Origin: Alteromonas sp. BL110
GTDB taxonomy: Bacteria; Pseudomonadota; Gammaproteobacteria; Enterobacterales; Alteromonadaceae
DNA length: 64,000 nucleotides
NCBI RefSeq assembly: GCF_003443615.1
Contig: NZ_CP031967.1
Location: 4,340,001 to 4,404,000, forward strand
Direction of reading: 5' to 3'
The position numbers were made by a program, and so were the translations under genes. The notes under the pieces were generated by a model. It was not told the origin of the DNA and ran no database searches. It was given only the letters and a program-made list of their open reading frames with translations. This document shows, one piece after another, positions 31,612 to 41,217 of this stretch (position 1 is its first letter; every line of letters begins with the position of its first letter).

Positions 31612-32850
31612 TTAGATACGCTTGAAAATCAATGAACCGTTTGTACCACCAAATCCGAATGAATTACATAGTGCATAGTCTTCATTGAATGCTTTCGCTT
31701 TGTGTGCAACAAAATCTAAGTCGCAACCTTCACCTGGCTCATCTAAGTTAATGGTTGGCGGCGCCATTTTGTCACGCAGTGCCAAAATAGTGAAAATTGC
31801 CTCAACCGAACCCGCGGCACCTAGTAAATGACCTGTCATTGATTTAGTAGAGCTAACAAGTAGCTTATAAGCATGATCATTGAACACGCGTTTTACCGCA
31901 GCCACCTCAGCAATGTCGCCAGCAGGCGTAGACGTACCATGTGCATTAACGTAGCCAATATCGCTTGCGTCCATCTTTGCATCATTTATTGCATTTTGCA
32001 TAGACGCAGCCGCACCTTCACCATCTTCAGGTGGAGAGGTCATGTGGTATGCGTCACCGCTCATGCCGAATCCAACCAGCTCAGCATAGATGGTAGCACC
32101 ACGTGCCTTAGCTGCTTCGTATTCTTCTAGCATTACCACGCCAGCGCCCTCACCCATGACAAAACCATCGCGGTCTTTATCCCATGGGCGGCTTGCTGCC
32201 TGTGGATCGTCATTACGAGATGACAACGCACGTGCTGCGGCAAAGCCCGCCATACCTAACGGCGTAATCGACGCTTCTGCGCCACCGGCCAGCATGGCGT
32301 CAGCATCGCCATAAGCAATCGTTCTTGCGGCAATACCTATGTTATGAACGCCTGTTGTACACGCAGTCACAACGTTTAAATTCGGTCCTTTCAACCCTTC
32401 CATGATAGACAAAAAGCCAGAGATCATGTTGGTAATGGTTGAAGGTACAAAAAATGGCGATACGCGTTTAGGGCCACTATTCGTCAGTTTCAAATGGTTT
32501 TGTTCGATTTGCTCTAAACCACCGATACCTGAACCAATAGCTACACCTATGCGATGCGCATTATCCTGTGAAACAGTTAAACCAGAATCGACCAAGGCTT
32601 GCTTGCCTGCTGCTATACCCAGCTGGATAAAGCGGTCCATCTTCTTGGTTTCTTTCTTTTCAATGTATTCCTGCGGATCAAAATCGTTAATTTGACCTGC
32701 GAAACGGGTTGAATAGTTACTACAATCGAAATGGGTGATTTCACCAATGCCGCTCTCGCCTGCGAGCAGTTTGCGCCATGTGTCTTCGCTATTAAGACCT
32801 AATGGTGAAAGCATTCCAAGACCAGTAACCACTACGCGACGTTTTGTCAC
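31612..32850 (-). CDS. fabF: Beta-ketoacyl-ACP synthase II
   Basis: A 412-residue condensing enzyme of fatty acid elongation. The active cysteine is in [13 protein letters not shown], the two histidines are in [11 protein letters not shown] and [11 protein letters not shown], and the lysine lies in STKSMTG. It is a single full-length copy downstream of acpP in the fab cluster. A hairpin lies in the 80 bp between them, so its level may be reduced relative to acpP. Confidence 0.94.
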   Translation of the reverse strand: MTKRRVVVTGLGMLSPLGLNSEDTWRKLLAGESGIGEITHFDCSNYSTRFAGQINDFDPQEYIEKKETKKMDRFIQLGIAAGKQALVDSGLTVSQDNAHRIGVAIGSGIGGLEQIEQNHLKLTNSGPKRVSPFFVPSTITNMISGFLSIMEGLKGPNLNVVTACTTGVHNIGIAARTIAYGDADAMLAGGAEASITPLGMAGFAAARALSSRNDDPQAASRPWDKDRDGFVMGEGAGVVMLEEYEAAKARGATIYAELVGFGMSGDAYHMTSPPEDGEGAAASMQNAINDAKMDASDIGYVNAHGTSTPAGDIAEVAAVKRVFNDHAYKLLVSSTKSMTGHLLGAAGSVEAIFTILALRDKMAPPTINLDEPGEGCDLDFVAHKAKAFNEDYALCNSFGFGGTNGSLIFKRI

Positions 32851-32888
32851 AAAAAGCCCTCGCTTTGGAACTAAGGTAGGAGATACAA

Positions 32889-32912
32889 AAACGGCTCTGT
32901 AAGAAGAGCCGC
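32889..32912 (-). terminator. Hairpin between acpP and fabF, partial terminator
   Basis: On the minus strand CGGCTCT-TCTTA-AGAGCCG is followed by TTTTTG. It probably stops many transcripts after acpP, which is needed in large excess. Confidence 0.8.
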
Positions 32913-32930
32913 TTTGTCGCTACTTAAGAC

Positions 32931-33170
32931 TTAAGCGTCTTTATTAGCGTTGATGTAGTCAATTGCAGACTGAACAGTAGTAATTTTTTCTGCTTCTTCG
33001 TCAGGAATTTCAGTGTCGAATTCTTCTTCCAAAGCCATCACTAGCTCAACAGTGTCAAGTGAATCAGCGCCTAAATCGTCAACGAATGAAGCTTCTGCTT
33101 TTACTTCTTCTTCTTTCACGCCAAGTTGTTCAACAATGATTTTCTTAACGCGTTCTTCAATGTTACTCAT
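32931..33170 (-). CDS. acpP: Acyl carrier protein
   Basis: A 79-residue acidic protein with the phosphopantetheine serine in [21 protein letters not shown] (Ser about residue 37). Carries acyl chains in fatty acid synthesis. The 200-bp leader region before it holds a FadR-like site, a 21-bp inverted repeat and the fabG terminator, so acpP very likely has its own promoter. Confidence 0.97.
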   Translation of the reverse strand: MSNIEERVKKIIVEQLGVKEEEVKAEASFVDDLGADSLDTVELVMALEEEFDTEIPDEEAEKITTVQSAIDYINANKDA

Positions 33171-33224
33171 AATTCTAGGTTTCCCTTAAACGTCACTAGA
33201 TAATAAAAGTGCCGCTAGTTTATT

Positions 33225-33245
33225 TTGCAAGGTACATCCTTGCAA
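33225..33245. promoter_or_regulatory. Inverted repeat in the acpP leader
   Basis: TTGCAAGG-TACAT-CCTTGCAA, perfect 8-bp arms, about 55 bp before the acpP start. It could be a protein-binding site or a leader RNA hairpin. Confidence 0.5.
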
Positions 33246-33266
33246 GCACCAGTTTAAACAAATTTT

Positions 33267-33279
33267 CTGGTCAAACCAG
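33267..33279. promoter_or_regulatory. FadR-like binding site upstream of acpP
   Basis: The minus-strand reading CTGGTTTGACCAG matches the established FadR core CTGGTCnGACCAG at all defined positions but one. It lies about 97 bp before the acpP start, a position suited to activation. Confidence 0.4.
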
Positions 33280-33348
33280 CGACATTCGAAATTCGTAAAA
33301 TACTATTTTTACATCCAAGTTCGGGTAAATACCACCCCAAACTAAGGA

Positions 33349-33371
33349 AAATTCGCAATTTTTGCGAATTT
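33349..33371 (-). terminator. Hairpin overlapping the fabG stop codon
   Basis: AAATTCGCAA and TTGCGAATTT pair on the minus strand, starting within the fabG stop codon and ending in TTTT. It is a probable terminator separating fabG from acpP. Confidence 0.65.
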
Positions 33372-34110
33372 ACCCCATATACATACCACCATTTACATGG
33401 ATGGTTTCGCCTGTAATATAGGCTGCACCATCGCTCACTAAAAAGGCAACAGTGGCTGCAATTTCATCAGGCGCACCTAAGCGGTTCGCCGGAATATCTT
33501 TGAAAATGGCTTCTTTTTGGTCATCGGTCAGCGCTTTTGTCATATCGGTATCGATAAAACCAGGCGCCACAACGTTGATGGTAATTCCACGAGAAGCTAC
33601 TTCACGAGCCATCGATTTGGAGAAACCAATAACCCCTGCTTTGGCCGCGGCATAGTTTGCCTGACCAGCGTTCCCCGCACTGCCCACCACTGAACCGATA
33701 TTTACAATGCGACCACAGCGCTTCTTCATCATACCGCGAAGTACCGCTTTTGACATTGTAAAAATAGAGGTTAAGTTAGTGTCAATAATATCTTGCCACT
33801 CGTCATCTTTCATGCGCATTAGCAGATTATCACGGGTGATACCTGCATTATTGACCAAAATATCGATGCTACCAAACGCTTCGTTAATTGCTTTTAATGT
33901 TGCATCAACGCTTTCTTTGTTGGTGACATTTAGCGCAAAGCCTTTGCCGCCAAACTCAGAAAGATAGTCGCTGATTGTTTGTGCACCGTTTTCACTGGTT
34001 GCAGTTCCAATAACCGTAGCACCTTGCTGGGCAAGCTGCGTGGCAATCGCTTTGCCTATACCTCGGCTTGCGCCGGTAACAAGCGCAATTTTACCGTCTA
34101 ATTGACTCAT
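33370..34110 (-). CDS. fabG: 3-oxoacyl-ACP reductase
   Basis: A 246-residue SDR reducing ketoacyl-ACP with NADPH. TGASRGIG at the N terminus, NNAGITRDNLLMRM, the Ser in NIGSVVG and YAAAKAG are the family marks. It starts 9 bp after fabD and ends in a hairpin before acpP. Confidence 0.95.
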   Translation of the reverse strand: MSQLDGKIALVTGASRGIGKAIATQLAQQGATVIGTATSENGAQTISDYLSEFGGKGFALNVTNKESVDATLKAINEAFGSIDILVNNAGITRDNLLMRMKDDEWQDIIDTNLTSIFTMSKAVLRGMMKKRCGRIVNIGSVVGSAGNAGQANYAAAKAGVIGFSKSMAREVASRGITINVVAPGFIDTDMTKALTDDQKEAIFKDIPANRLGAPDEIAATVAFLVSDGAAYITGETIHVNGGMYMG

Positions 34111-34119
34111 TGCGTTTCC

Positions 34120-35049
34120 TTATAGTTTTAATGCTTCAACACCGTCAGGTGTATTAACTGCTAGAGACGTGAGGCTCTTATCGATACGTTTGTTCAATCC
34201 GGTAAGTACTTTACCAGGACCTACTTCAATAACGCGCTCAACGCCCGCTGCCGCTAAATATTCAACAGTACGAGTCCACTGAACAGGGCAATAAAGTTGT
34301 CTCACTAATGCGTTTTTGATTGCATCGCCTTGAGTTTCAATAGTCACATCTACATTGTTGACAATATTGATTGCAGGCTCATTAACGTTCAATGACGATA
34401 ACGCGTCTTCTAACTTGTCTGCCGCTGGGCGCATTAGCTCACAGTGTGAAGGCACACTTACCGCAAGAGGAAGTGCGCGCTTAGCACCCGCCTCTTTACA
34501 CGCATTCGCGGCCTGCTCGGCGGCGTTCTTTTCGCCAGCAATAACTACTTGGCCCGGAGAGTTAAAGTTAACTGGCGCAACCACATCACCTGTAGCAATG
34601 GCGGTTTGCTGGCAAATATCAGCAATGGCAGCATCATCTAATCCGATAATGGCGTACATGGCACCCGCACCGGCCGGTACAGCTTCTTGCATATATTTAC
34701 CGCGGGCTTCTACAAGCTTTATAGCATCAGCAAAATCCATGGCGCCGCCGCACACTAGCGCTGAATACTCACCAAGGCTGTGACCCGCTAAGTAATCTAC
34801 GTCTATACCCTGCTCGCGTATAACACGCCATATTGCAACACTCGCGGCAAGTAACGCTGGCTGCGTGATATGCGTTTCATTGAGTTTACCGTCTGCATCG
34901 TTTTGCACTAAATCCCACAGATCATACCCAAGTGCGTCAGACGCTTCTTTAAACGTCGCTTCGATAATAGGAGAGGTCTCGGCGAGCTCCTTAAGCATAC
35001 CTACGCTTTGCGAACCTTGTCCTGGAAATACACAGGCTGTCTTTGTCAT
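34120..35049 (-). CDS. fabD: Malonyl-CoA:ACP transacylase
   Basis: A 309-residue enzyme loading malonate on ACP. FPGQGSQSVGM at the start, the nucleophile serine in AGHSLGEYSALV and the histidine in VPSHCELM are present, as is the GPGKVLTGL tail. Spaced 85 bp after fabH and 9 bp before fabG. Confidence 0.95.
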   Translation of the reverse strand: MTKTACVFPGQGSQSVGMLKELAETSPIIEATFKEASDALGYDLWDLVQNDADGKLNETHITQPALLAASVAIWRVIREQGIDVDYLAGHSLGEYSALVCGGAMDFADAIKLVEARGKYMQEAVPAGAGAMYAIIGLDDAAIADICQQTAIATGDVVAPVNFNSPGQVVIAGEKNAAEQAANACKEAGAKRALPLAVSVPSHCELMRPAADKLEDALSSLNVNEPAINIVNNVDVTIETQGDAIKNALVRQLYCPVQWTRTVEYLAAAGVERVIEVGPGKVLTGLNKRIDKSLTSLAVNTPDGVEALKL

Positions 35050-35134
35050 GTCGATTCCTTATTATTTTTAATTTACTAGAAACGAGAAAACGTCGAAGTT
35101 GGAATGCCCTTTAACAAGGCAAACAGCAGCAAGG

Positions 35135-36100
35135 CTAATAGCGAACAAGCGCTGATGCCCAAGCAAATCCGCCTCCGAATGCTTCTAGTAATAAATGCTG
35201 TCCGCGTTGAATGCGGCCGTCTCTGATAGCTGTATCAAGTGCTGTAGGTACGGTAGCAGCAGAGGTATTACCATACTGCTCTAACGTAAGCACTACTTGA
35301 TCAAGAGACATATTCAGCTTTTTAGCTGTTGCTTTAATAATTCTAAAGTTTGCTTGGTGAGGTACTAACCAGTCAAGATCTGATTTTTGCATACCATTAG
35401 CGGCAAGGGTTTGTTCAACCACTTCTGAAAGCTTTGTTACCGCAACTTTAAAAACTTCATTGCCGCGCATCACACCCCAGTTCTCATGAACGGATTGTTC
35501 ATCACCTCGTGTTGGATTGCCCACGTACAATAGGTCTCCATATGAACCGGCGGCATGAATATGTGTAGACAAGATGCCTGGCTCATCACTGGCTTCTATA
35601 ATGGTCGCGCCTGCTGCGTCACCAAACAGAATTACCATAGTTCTGTCTTCTGGGTCTATTAGACGGCTTAAGCAGTCGGTTCCGATTACAAGAATGCGTT
35701 TAGCCATTCCTGATTTAATGTATTGGTCAGCAACACTCAACGCGTAGCAATAACCTGCACACGCAGCTGCTACATCAAATGCAGGGATGCCGTCTAAATC
35801 AAGGATGCGCTGAATTTCACATGCTGTGCTTGGAAGCGCATAGCGACCACTTGTGGTAGCGCACACAATCATGTCAATAGATTTTGGGTCGATGCCCGCC
35901 ATTTCGATGGCTTTTTTACTGGCTTCTGCCCCCATGGTAGCAGCGGTTTCATCTGCTCCAATAATACGTCGCTCTTTTATCCCGGTACGGTCAGTGATCC
36001 ATTCGTCACTGGTGTCCACCATTTGCTCTAAATCTGCGTTTGTACGCACGTCGCTGGGATAATAGCTACCTGTTCCTATAAAGCGTGAATATTTGCTCAA
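35135..36100 (-). CDS. fabH: Beta-ketoacyl-ACP synthase III
   Basis: A 321-residue enzyme starting fatty acid synthesis from acetyl-CoA and malonyl-ACP. The active Cys is in [11 protein letters not shown] (about residue 113), His in VPHQANFRI and Asn in [10 protein letters not shown]. The start codon overlaps the plsX stop by 4 bp, so the two are translationally coupled. Confidence 0.95.
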   Translation of the reverse strand: MSKYSRFIGTGSYYPSDVRTNADLEQMVDTSDEWITDRTGIKERRIIGADETAATMGAEASKKAIEMAGIDPKSIDMIVCATTSGRYALPSTACEIQRILDLDGIPAFDVAAACAGYCYALSVADQYIKSGMAKRILVIGTDCLSRLIDPEDRTMVILFGDAAGATIIEASDEPGILSTHIHAAGSYGDLLYVGNPTRGDEQSVHENWGVMRGNEVFKVAVTKLSEVVEQTLAANGMQKSDLDWLVPHQANFRIIKATAKKLNMSLDQVVLTLEQYGNTSAATVPTALDTAIRDGRIQRGQHLLLEAFGGGFAWASALVRY

Positions 36101-37122
36101 AGCTGCTCCAACAATACCGTTTCTATCTTAGTCTTTATCTTTTCAGGTAAATGCATTTTTGCTTCTTTCATTGCTTGCACGATGGCGTAATAAAAGGCGT
36201 CTTTTTGTGCATTTCCGTGACTCTTGATAACAATGCCGCGCAATCCTATCAGACTCGCACCGTTATACTGGTCGGGGTTCACGCTGTTATAGATAGATTT
36301 CAGTAATGGGAAGGCAATTTTTGCCAATAAACGGGTATAAAAGTTCTTCTGTGACTGGCGTTTTACTTCATTTATTACCAGCTTAGCCAGTCCTTCGCTC
36401 GATTTAAGTGCTACATTTCCGGTAAAGCCGTCTGTAACCACTACATCAGCATGATCGGTGAAAATGTCGTCGCCTTCTACATAACCAATGTAATTAATAC
36501 CTGGTGCATCTTTAAAAAGCTGGTCGGCAGATTTTACCTGCGCGTTACCTTTTATGTCTTCTTCACCTACGTTCAATAGGGCAACCCGTGGCGATGCTAT
36601 GCCGGCCACCTCTTGGGCAAGCACTGAACCCATCACACCATATTGGAAAAGTATTTCAGGCGTACAGTTTACGTTAGCGCCTAAATCTAGAAGAAAAACG
36701 TTATGGTTCCCTGTTGTGGGCATCATGTTAATAAGCGCGGGCCTATCAATGCCTGATAAGGTTTTGAGTAGGTAGAAGGACAAGGTGAGTAATGCACCAG
36801 TATTACCTGCGCTTACGCACGCATCAGCTTCGCCGTTTTCGACAAGTTCGATAACACGACGCATAGAAGAATCTTTCTTGTAACGTAATGCTGATGTAGG
36901 TGCTTCGCCCATTTCAACCACTTGCGAGCAATGCTTTATCGTAACGCGGTTGCGTTCAGCATCGGTAAGCGACTGTAGGCTAGAATTGATAATTTCTTCG
37001 TCACCGCACAATGTGAAATGCACATCGGGATGGAGTTGGATAGCCTTTACGGCCGCAGAAAGGATAACAGGGGGACCATGATCGCCCCCCATGATATCTA
37101 ACGCTATGGTTAGTGTAGACAA
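36097..37122 (-). CDS. plsX: Phosphate acyltransferase PlsX
   Basis: A 341-residue enzyme making acyl-phosphate for phospholipid synthesis. [15 protein letters not shown] near the start, SAGNTGALL, and [13 protein letters not shown] are typical. It is placed between rpmF and fabH in the usual order and overlaps fabH. Confidence 0.94.
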   Translation of the reverse strand: MSTLTIALDIMGGDHGPPVILSAAVKAIQLHPDVHFTLCGDEEIINSSLQSLTDAERNRVTIKHCSQVVEMGEAPTSALRYKKDSSMRRVIELVENGEADACVSAGNTGALLTLSFYLLKTLSGIDRPALINMMPTTGNHNVFLLDLGANVNCTPEILFQYGVMGSVLAQEVAGIASPRVALLNVGEEDIKGNAQVKSADQLFKDAPGINYIGYVEGDDIFTDHADVVVTDGFTGNVALKSSEGLAKLVINEVKRQSQKNFYTRLLAKIAFPLLKSIYNSVNPDQYNGASLIGLRGIVIKSHGNAQKDAFYYAIVQAMKEAKMHLPEKIKTKIETVLLEQL

Positions 37123-37137
37123 AATGTAGTCGCCGTA

Positions 37138-37308
37138 TTACGCGCCGATTACTTTCTTGCCTTTATAATAACCGTCAGCAGTCACGTGGTGACGACGGTG
37201 AGTTTCGCCTGACGTTGAATCGACAGACAAAGTCGCGCCTGTCAATGCATCGTGTGAGCGACGCATACCGCGCTTAGAACGCGTTTTACGATTTTGTTGT
37301 ACTGCCAT
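37138..37308 (-). CDS. rpmF: 50S ribosomal protein L32
   Basis: A 56-residue basic protein beginning [20 protein letters not shown] and ending [11 protein letters not shown]. It is the zinc-free form: the four cysteines of the zinc-binding variant are absent, as in enteric L32. Its ribosome site (AGGAG) lies in the last codons of yceD three bases upstream, so the two are coupled. It lies between yceD and plsX in the standard order. Confidence 0.96.
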
Positions 37309-37311
37309 AAC

Positions 37312-37845
37312 TTACTCCTGGTCTCGCTTAAGTTCTTTCAAAACCGCGAAAGGGTTTTGTCGCTCTTGTTCCGGTTCAATCTTTCCAAACGACATATCGT
37401 CTTGCTTCACCGTACACTCCGACTCTGCATGAAGGGGTACAATTGGCAAAGATAACAGTAGCTCGTCTTCAAAAATTCGAAGCAGATTAACTTCTCCGTG
37501 GTCGTTGACCTCTACCGGTTCGTAAGCCTCGGGAATGATGTCGTCGCTTTCTTGTTCTTCTCCCTGCACTGGAGTAAAACAGAATTCCGCTTCCACGGGA
37601 TAATCGAGTTCACCATTACACCTTTGACAGATAAGTGTTACCTGCGTGGCTAAATGACCGTGAAAGACAGTAAGACCCTGCGCGTCTTTTTCGAACTGTA
37701 CTTCTGCGTCCACATAGTCACTGCATCGGACAACTGCTTCACTCAATCGTTCCATATCTTTAGACGCAATCACGCCCCGATAATCGGAACGTTTCATGGC
37801 ACTTTTAGTCGGTTCAACCGAATGAGGGAGTTTCACTTTCTGCAT
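37312..37845 (-). CDS. yceD: YceD (DUF177), large ribosomal RNA accumulation protein
   Basis: A 177-residue protein starting MQKVKLPHSVEPTKSA as in E. coli YceD, with the two cysteines LICQRCNG, PEAYEPVEVNDHGEVNL and the NPFAVLKELKR tail. It is needed for 23S rRNA accumulation in other bacteria and is always next to rpmF. No ribosome-binding sequence precedes ATG 37845. A good sigma70 promoter places the transcript start only a few bases before it, so the mRNA may be leaderless. An in-frame TTG at 37869 lies inside that promoter and is rejected. Confidence 0.88.
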   Translation of the reverse strand: MQKVKLPHSVEPTKSAMKRSDYRGVIASKDMERLSEAVVRCSDYVDAEVQFEKDAQGLTVFHGHLATQVTLICQRCNGELDYPVEAEFCFTPVQGEEQESDDIIPEAYEPVEVNDHGEVNLLRIFEDELLLSLPIVPLHAESECTVKQDDMSFGKIEPEQERQNPFAVLKELKRDQE

Positions 37846-37854
37846 AGGGCGCGC

Positions 37855-37883
37855 ATGATATAGGGTCAACCCCTTCCTGTCAA
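37855..37883 (-). promoter_or_regulatory. Sigma70 promoter of the yceD-rpmF-plsX-fab operon
   Basis: On the minus strand TTGACA (37883-37878), a 17-bp spacer and TATCAT (37860-37855). The expected transcript start, about 37848, is within a few bases of the yceD ATG at 37845. Confidence 0.6.
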
Positions 37884-38081
37884 AGCAAAATTGCGTTTTA
37901 ACCTACAATAAAAGGCTGTATGTCGTCCGCAGTGATAATGTAACATTGTGCATGAGGGTCGGTTAACCTTTGAAATACGTATTTGGGTCTAAATGGCACA
38001 CGGACCGCTGCAAAAAATGTACATCAAAGTTTAATAAGCCTTAATGTTATGCAACATAATGATTTTATAAAAGGAGTATTT

Positions 38082-38711
38082 GTGGCCTCTCTTATCCTCG
38101 CTTCGTCATCGCAATACCGCAAAATGCTGCTTGCCAACATTGGTATTTATGTAGACACCCACACACCTGATATAGACGAAACTCCCTTCGCTAATGAGAG
38201 TCCTACTGCGTTAAGCTTTCGTCTTGCGCAGCAGAAAGCGCATAAAGTAGCCGCAGATATAGGTAGACTAGATAATGTAGAAAGCGACACCATTATTATT
38301 GGTAGCGACCAAGTGGCTTTGGTACAAACCGACACAGGGCCTCAGTTACTCGGCAAACCAGGGACATCTAAAAATGCAGTTAATCAACTTATGGCGTGCC
38401 AAGGTAAGCAAGTGTCATTTTATACTGCACTTAGTCTTTATCAGCCTAGTACCAATAAGACAATAACGCAGGTAGATGAAACCCGAGTTCTCTTTCGTCA
38501 TAACAGCGAAGCTGTCATTCGCGCCTATGTAGAAAAAGAGCAGCCGCTAGATTGCGCCGGTAGTTTTAAAAGCGAAGGATTAGGTGTATTACTGTTTGAT
38601 AAAATAGAAAGCCGAGACCCGAATAGCTTAATCGGCCTTCCTATTATGCTATTAAACGAGCTATTGGACGCGCACTTCAATATCAATTTATTAGCTATGG
38701 CAACTCAGTAG
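38082..38711 (+). CDS. yceF: Maf-like nucleotide pyrophosphatase, YceF type
   Basis: A 209-residue Maf-fold hydrolase; the YceF group hydrolyses 7-methyl-GTP and related nucleotides. ASLILASSSQYRKMLL at the N terminus, GSDQVA, LGKPGT and AGSFKSEGLGVLLF are present. The GTG start at 38082 has AAGGAG six bases upstream and matches the family N terminus; longer readings from 38049 or 37983 are not supported. It is divergent from yceD. Confidence 0.88.
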   Translation: MASLILASSSQYRKMLLANIGIYVDTHTPDIDETPFANESPTALSFRLAQQKAHKVAADIGRLDNVESDTIIIGSDQVALVQTDTGPQLLGKPGTSKNAVNQLMACQGKQVSFYTALSLYQPSTNKTITQVDETRVLFRHNSEAVIRAYVEKEQPLDCAGSFKSEGLGVLLFDKIESRDPNSLIGLPIMLLNELLDAHFNINLLAMATQ

Positions 38712-38742
38712 TAGTTAATACAAATGAAGGAATACGCCGACA

Positions 38743-38774
38743 AGAAGCAGGGCTATTAAAATAGCGCTGCTTCT
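38743..38774. terminator. Hairpin at the convergent ends of yceF and the HAD gene
   Basis: On the minus strand AGAAGCAG-C-GCTATT and AATAGC-C-CTGCTTCT pair with one symmetric mismatch around the HAD stop codon. It can end both converging transcripts, though the T run is poor. Confidence 0.55.
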
Positions 38775-39460
38775 AGCTCCTTAATGGAATGAACAAGCGC
38801 CACTGGTGACAGTGCTTCTAAATATACCTGCGCATGTACGCCGTATGACACCCCTATTCTGTCCATTCCAATGGTTTTGGCCATCTGCATGTCATAGGTT
38901 GTATCACCTATCATCACAGCATCTTCTACTTCAAACCCAAGCTCATCAAGAAGCTGCAACAACATATCTGGCGAGGGTTTTGATTCTGCGTCGTCAGCTG
39001 TGCGCGACGCACTGAAAAAAAGACCGGTTCCTGTTTGTGCCCATGCTCTATCAAGGCCACGGCGCGCTTTCCCCGTAGCAACGGCTAACGTGCACCCCGC
39101 TTCTTTTAAATTACCGAGAAGCTGCTCAACGTCATTAAACAGTGGGCACGGTGTAGTATCACGGGTAACAAACGCTTCTTTATAAGCTGCAACTAAACGC
39201 TCAGCTAATTCATCATCTTCAATTTTAAAAAGCTGCTTTATGGCCGGCCTTAAACTTATGCCGATAATATGCCCTACCTCATCATAGGTAGGAATTGGCA
39301 TACCACACTGCTCTGCTGCTAGCTGCATGCAGCTGACGATTTTCGCCGCCGAGTCCATTAAGGTGCCATCCCAATCAAAGATGACTAATTTATATTTGGG
39401 GTTATTTTCGTTTAACGAGTCAATAGACTGTGCTGCCACAGCCTGATTCTTTGAATACAT
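38756..39460 (-). CDS. HAD-family phosphatase (phosphoglycolate-phosphatase-like) linked to rluC
   Basis: A 234-residue HAD hydrolase with the nucleophile motif FDWDGTLMDS after a 24-residue N-terminal extension, a helical cap, AVATGKARRGL (motif II), KPSPDML (motif III) and MIGDTTYDMQMA (motif IV). It begins 3 bp after the rluC stop, so the two are co-transcribed; this pairing is common in gammaproteobacteria. Substrate unknown. Confidence 0.85.
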   Translation of the reverse strand: MYSKNQAVAAQSIDSLNENNPKYKLVIFDWDGTLMDSAAKIVSCMQLAAEQCGMPIPTYDEVGHIIGISLRPAIKQLFKIEDDELAERLVAAYKEAFVTRDTTPCPLFNDVEQLLGNLKEAGCTLAVATGKARRGLDRAWAQTGTGLFFSASRTADDAESKPSPDMLLQLLDELGFEVEDAVMIGDTTYDMQMAKTIGMDRIGVSYGVHAQVYLEALSPVALVHSIKELEAALF

Positions 39461-39463
39461 AAA

Positions 39464-40405
39464 TTACAGCGCTTTGAGTGTATTTGAGAGTGTGTTGTCT
39501 AGTGGTGCCGTGAACGTAACCCGCTCTTCAGTTGCTGGATGTACCAGCGAAATACTGCGAGCGTGAAGGAACAGTCTGTTTAGCCCTCTTTGGCGCATTG
39601 ACGCATCGAAATTCGCATCTCCATATTTTGAGTCGCAAGCAATAGGATGACCTGCGTGTAGGCAATGAACGCGAATTTGGTGCGTTCTACCCGTAATCGG
39701 CGACGCCTCAACTAAGGTAGCCCCTGCGTATTCTTCTAATATGCGGTAGCGCGTTTCAGACGGTTTACCATCGTCACTTACACTTACCATGCGCTCGCCC
39801 GATTGAAGTACGTTCTTGCGAAGCGGCGCCTTAACTTTAAATCGAGTTTTAGGCCATTCACCTGCAACCAGTGCATTATAGCGCTTGTCCATTTTGCCCG
39901 TGCGAAGTTGCTCGTGCATATGACGAAGGGCAGAACGCTTCTTAGCAATTAAAATACAGCCAGAGGTATCGCGGTCAAGTCTATGTACCAATTCCATAAA
40001 CTTAGCTTCGGGGCGCAAGGCTCTTAAGCCCTCAATTAAACCAAAGCTTAAACCACTGCCGCCGTGCACCGCCATTCCAGACGGCTTGTTTATAACAAGT
40101 ATTCGGTCGTCTTCAAAAAGAATATGAGACTCAAGCGCTGCAATTTTATCTAGTTTAGGCGAAGGCGCAGGTGCGCCTTCCGACACACGAACAGGTGGAA
40201 TTCTGACTAAATCGTCGGCTTGTAGCTTGTATTCAGGCTTTACACGACCTTTGTTCACTCGCACTTCACCTTTGCGTAAAATGCGATAGATCATACTTTT
40301 AGGCACGCCTTTTAACTGCGTACGCAAAAAGTTATCGATACGTTGACCAGCCAAGTCGGCTTCAACCGTTACAAAACGTACTTTTTTGGGAGCTTCTTCT
40401 TTCAT
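39464..40405 (-). CDS. rluC: 23S rRNA pseudouridine synthase RluC
   Basis: A 313-residue enzyme that in E. coli makes pseudouridines 955, 2504 and 2580. The N-terminal S4 RNA-binding domain reads QRIDNFLRTQLKGVPKSMIYRILRKGEVRVN, and the catalytic aspartate is in VHRLDRDTSG. ATG 40405 matches the E. coli start (MKEEAP versus MKTETP); ATG 40423 is also possible. It is divergent from rne, as in enterics. Confidence 0.93.
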   Translation of the reverse strand: MKEEAPKKVRFVTVEADLAGQRIDNFLRTQLKGVPKSMIYRILRKGEVRVNKGRVKPEYKLQADDLVRIPPVRVSEGAPAPSPKLDKIAALESHILFEDDRILVINKPSGMAVHGGSGLSFGLIEGLRALRPEAKFMELVHRLDRDTSGCILIAKKRSALRHMHEQLRTGKMDKRYNALVAGEWPKTRFKVKAPLRKNVLQSGERMVSVSDDGKPSETRYRILEEYAGATLVEASPITGRTHQIRVHCLHAGHPIACDSKYGDANFDASMRQRGLNRLFLHARSISLVHPATEERVTFTAPLDNTLSNTLKAL

Positions 40406-41217
40406 GCCCAGAGTATACCTCATTGCTATTTCTCTGGGCTAATTGAAAGTGAGAAATAATTTAAAAAAGCATTTATCGCCGCAATTTTAACCAAAGGCGG
40501 TTTTTCGCCATTCATCTGCGCTCAGTGAACAGCCTACTTATTGAGATATACACAATTTATTCACTTGCTTTCCTTGCTAAATTTGCAGTTTTGGTGCGAT
40601 AATTAACGTCGTTTTTTGAACGGTAATATTCACATTTTAGTTTTTGATAGTAAGTGGTAAACAAACGCCCTTCCAGAAACGTGAAACTCAGCGTTATAAA
40701 AACAACAATCGAGAACGAGATAGCAATCTATAAAGAACGACGATGCTACTCACACTTGTAAAACGAAAAAGTATGGCGTTCGCGTTGGTAGCATCCGCAA
40801 TGAAAAAATATTTTTCAGACCAACCAAGCTAGAGAGGCAACGACTACACTGCCGTAATAAAGCAACCGCCATTGCTTGCGAACATAAAATAAGTTTGCCG
40901 TTAACTAACAGAATTAAATGACTAGCGAGCATATAAAATTGCTCGTAAAAAAGAATACAGTAATAAGGGCTAGTCGCTCCCGACATCCTTAAAGCAGTGT
41001 GGCCATTACCATTCGCTTGCGAATTTGTCTGAAAATAAGACACAAGCGGAAACAGTTGAAATTGAGCACTAAAAACGGTGCTGACATGGCCAACCACCAA
41101 GGATAATGCGACGAAACAACAAAGTCCCCGTCCAGCCGTGAGGTTGCGCGGTGAGGGTTTGCACATGTCACTTTAATTTTGTGTCTTAACGGCTGTACTA
41201 AAACAGAGTTAGATACA
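40406..41217 (+). promoter_or_regulatory. Long, structured 5' leader region of rne
   Basis: The 812 bp before rne hold no convincing gene. Hairpins are seen: GATGCTAC/GTAGCATC (40742-40795), AAGCAA/TTGCTT (40860-40877) and GCGAGC/GCTCGT (40925-40946). In enterics the rne leader contains hairpins through which RNase E controls its own mRNA; this region is a candidate counterpart. The rluC promoter must also lie here. Confidence 0.5.

Noticed and set aside
34355..34783. Plus-strand frame of 142 codons inside fabD
   Set aside because: Antisense shadow of fabD; Ala/Ser-rich without domain similarity.
40750..41166. Minus-strand reading frame of 138 codons in front of rne
   Set aside because: It lies antisense to the rne leader hairpins, shows no recognisable domain, and has an unusual composition with scattered Cys; it is best explained as a chance frame.
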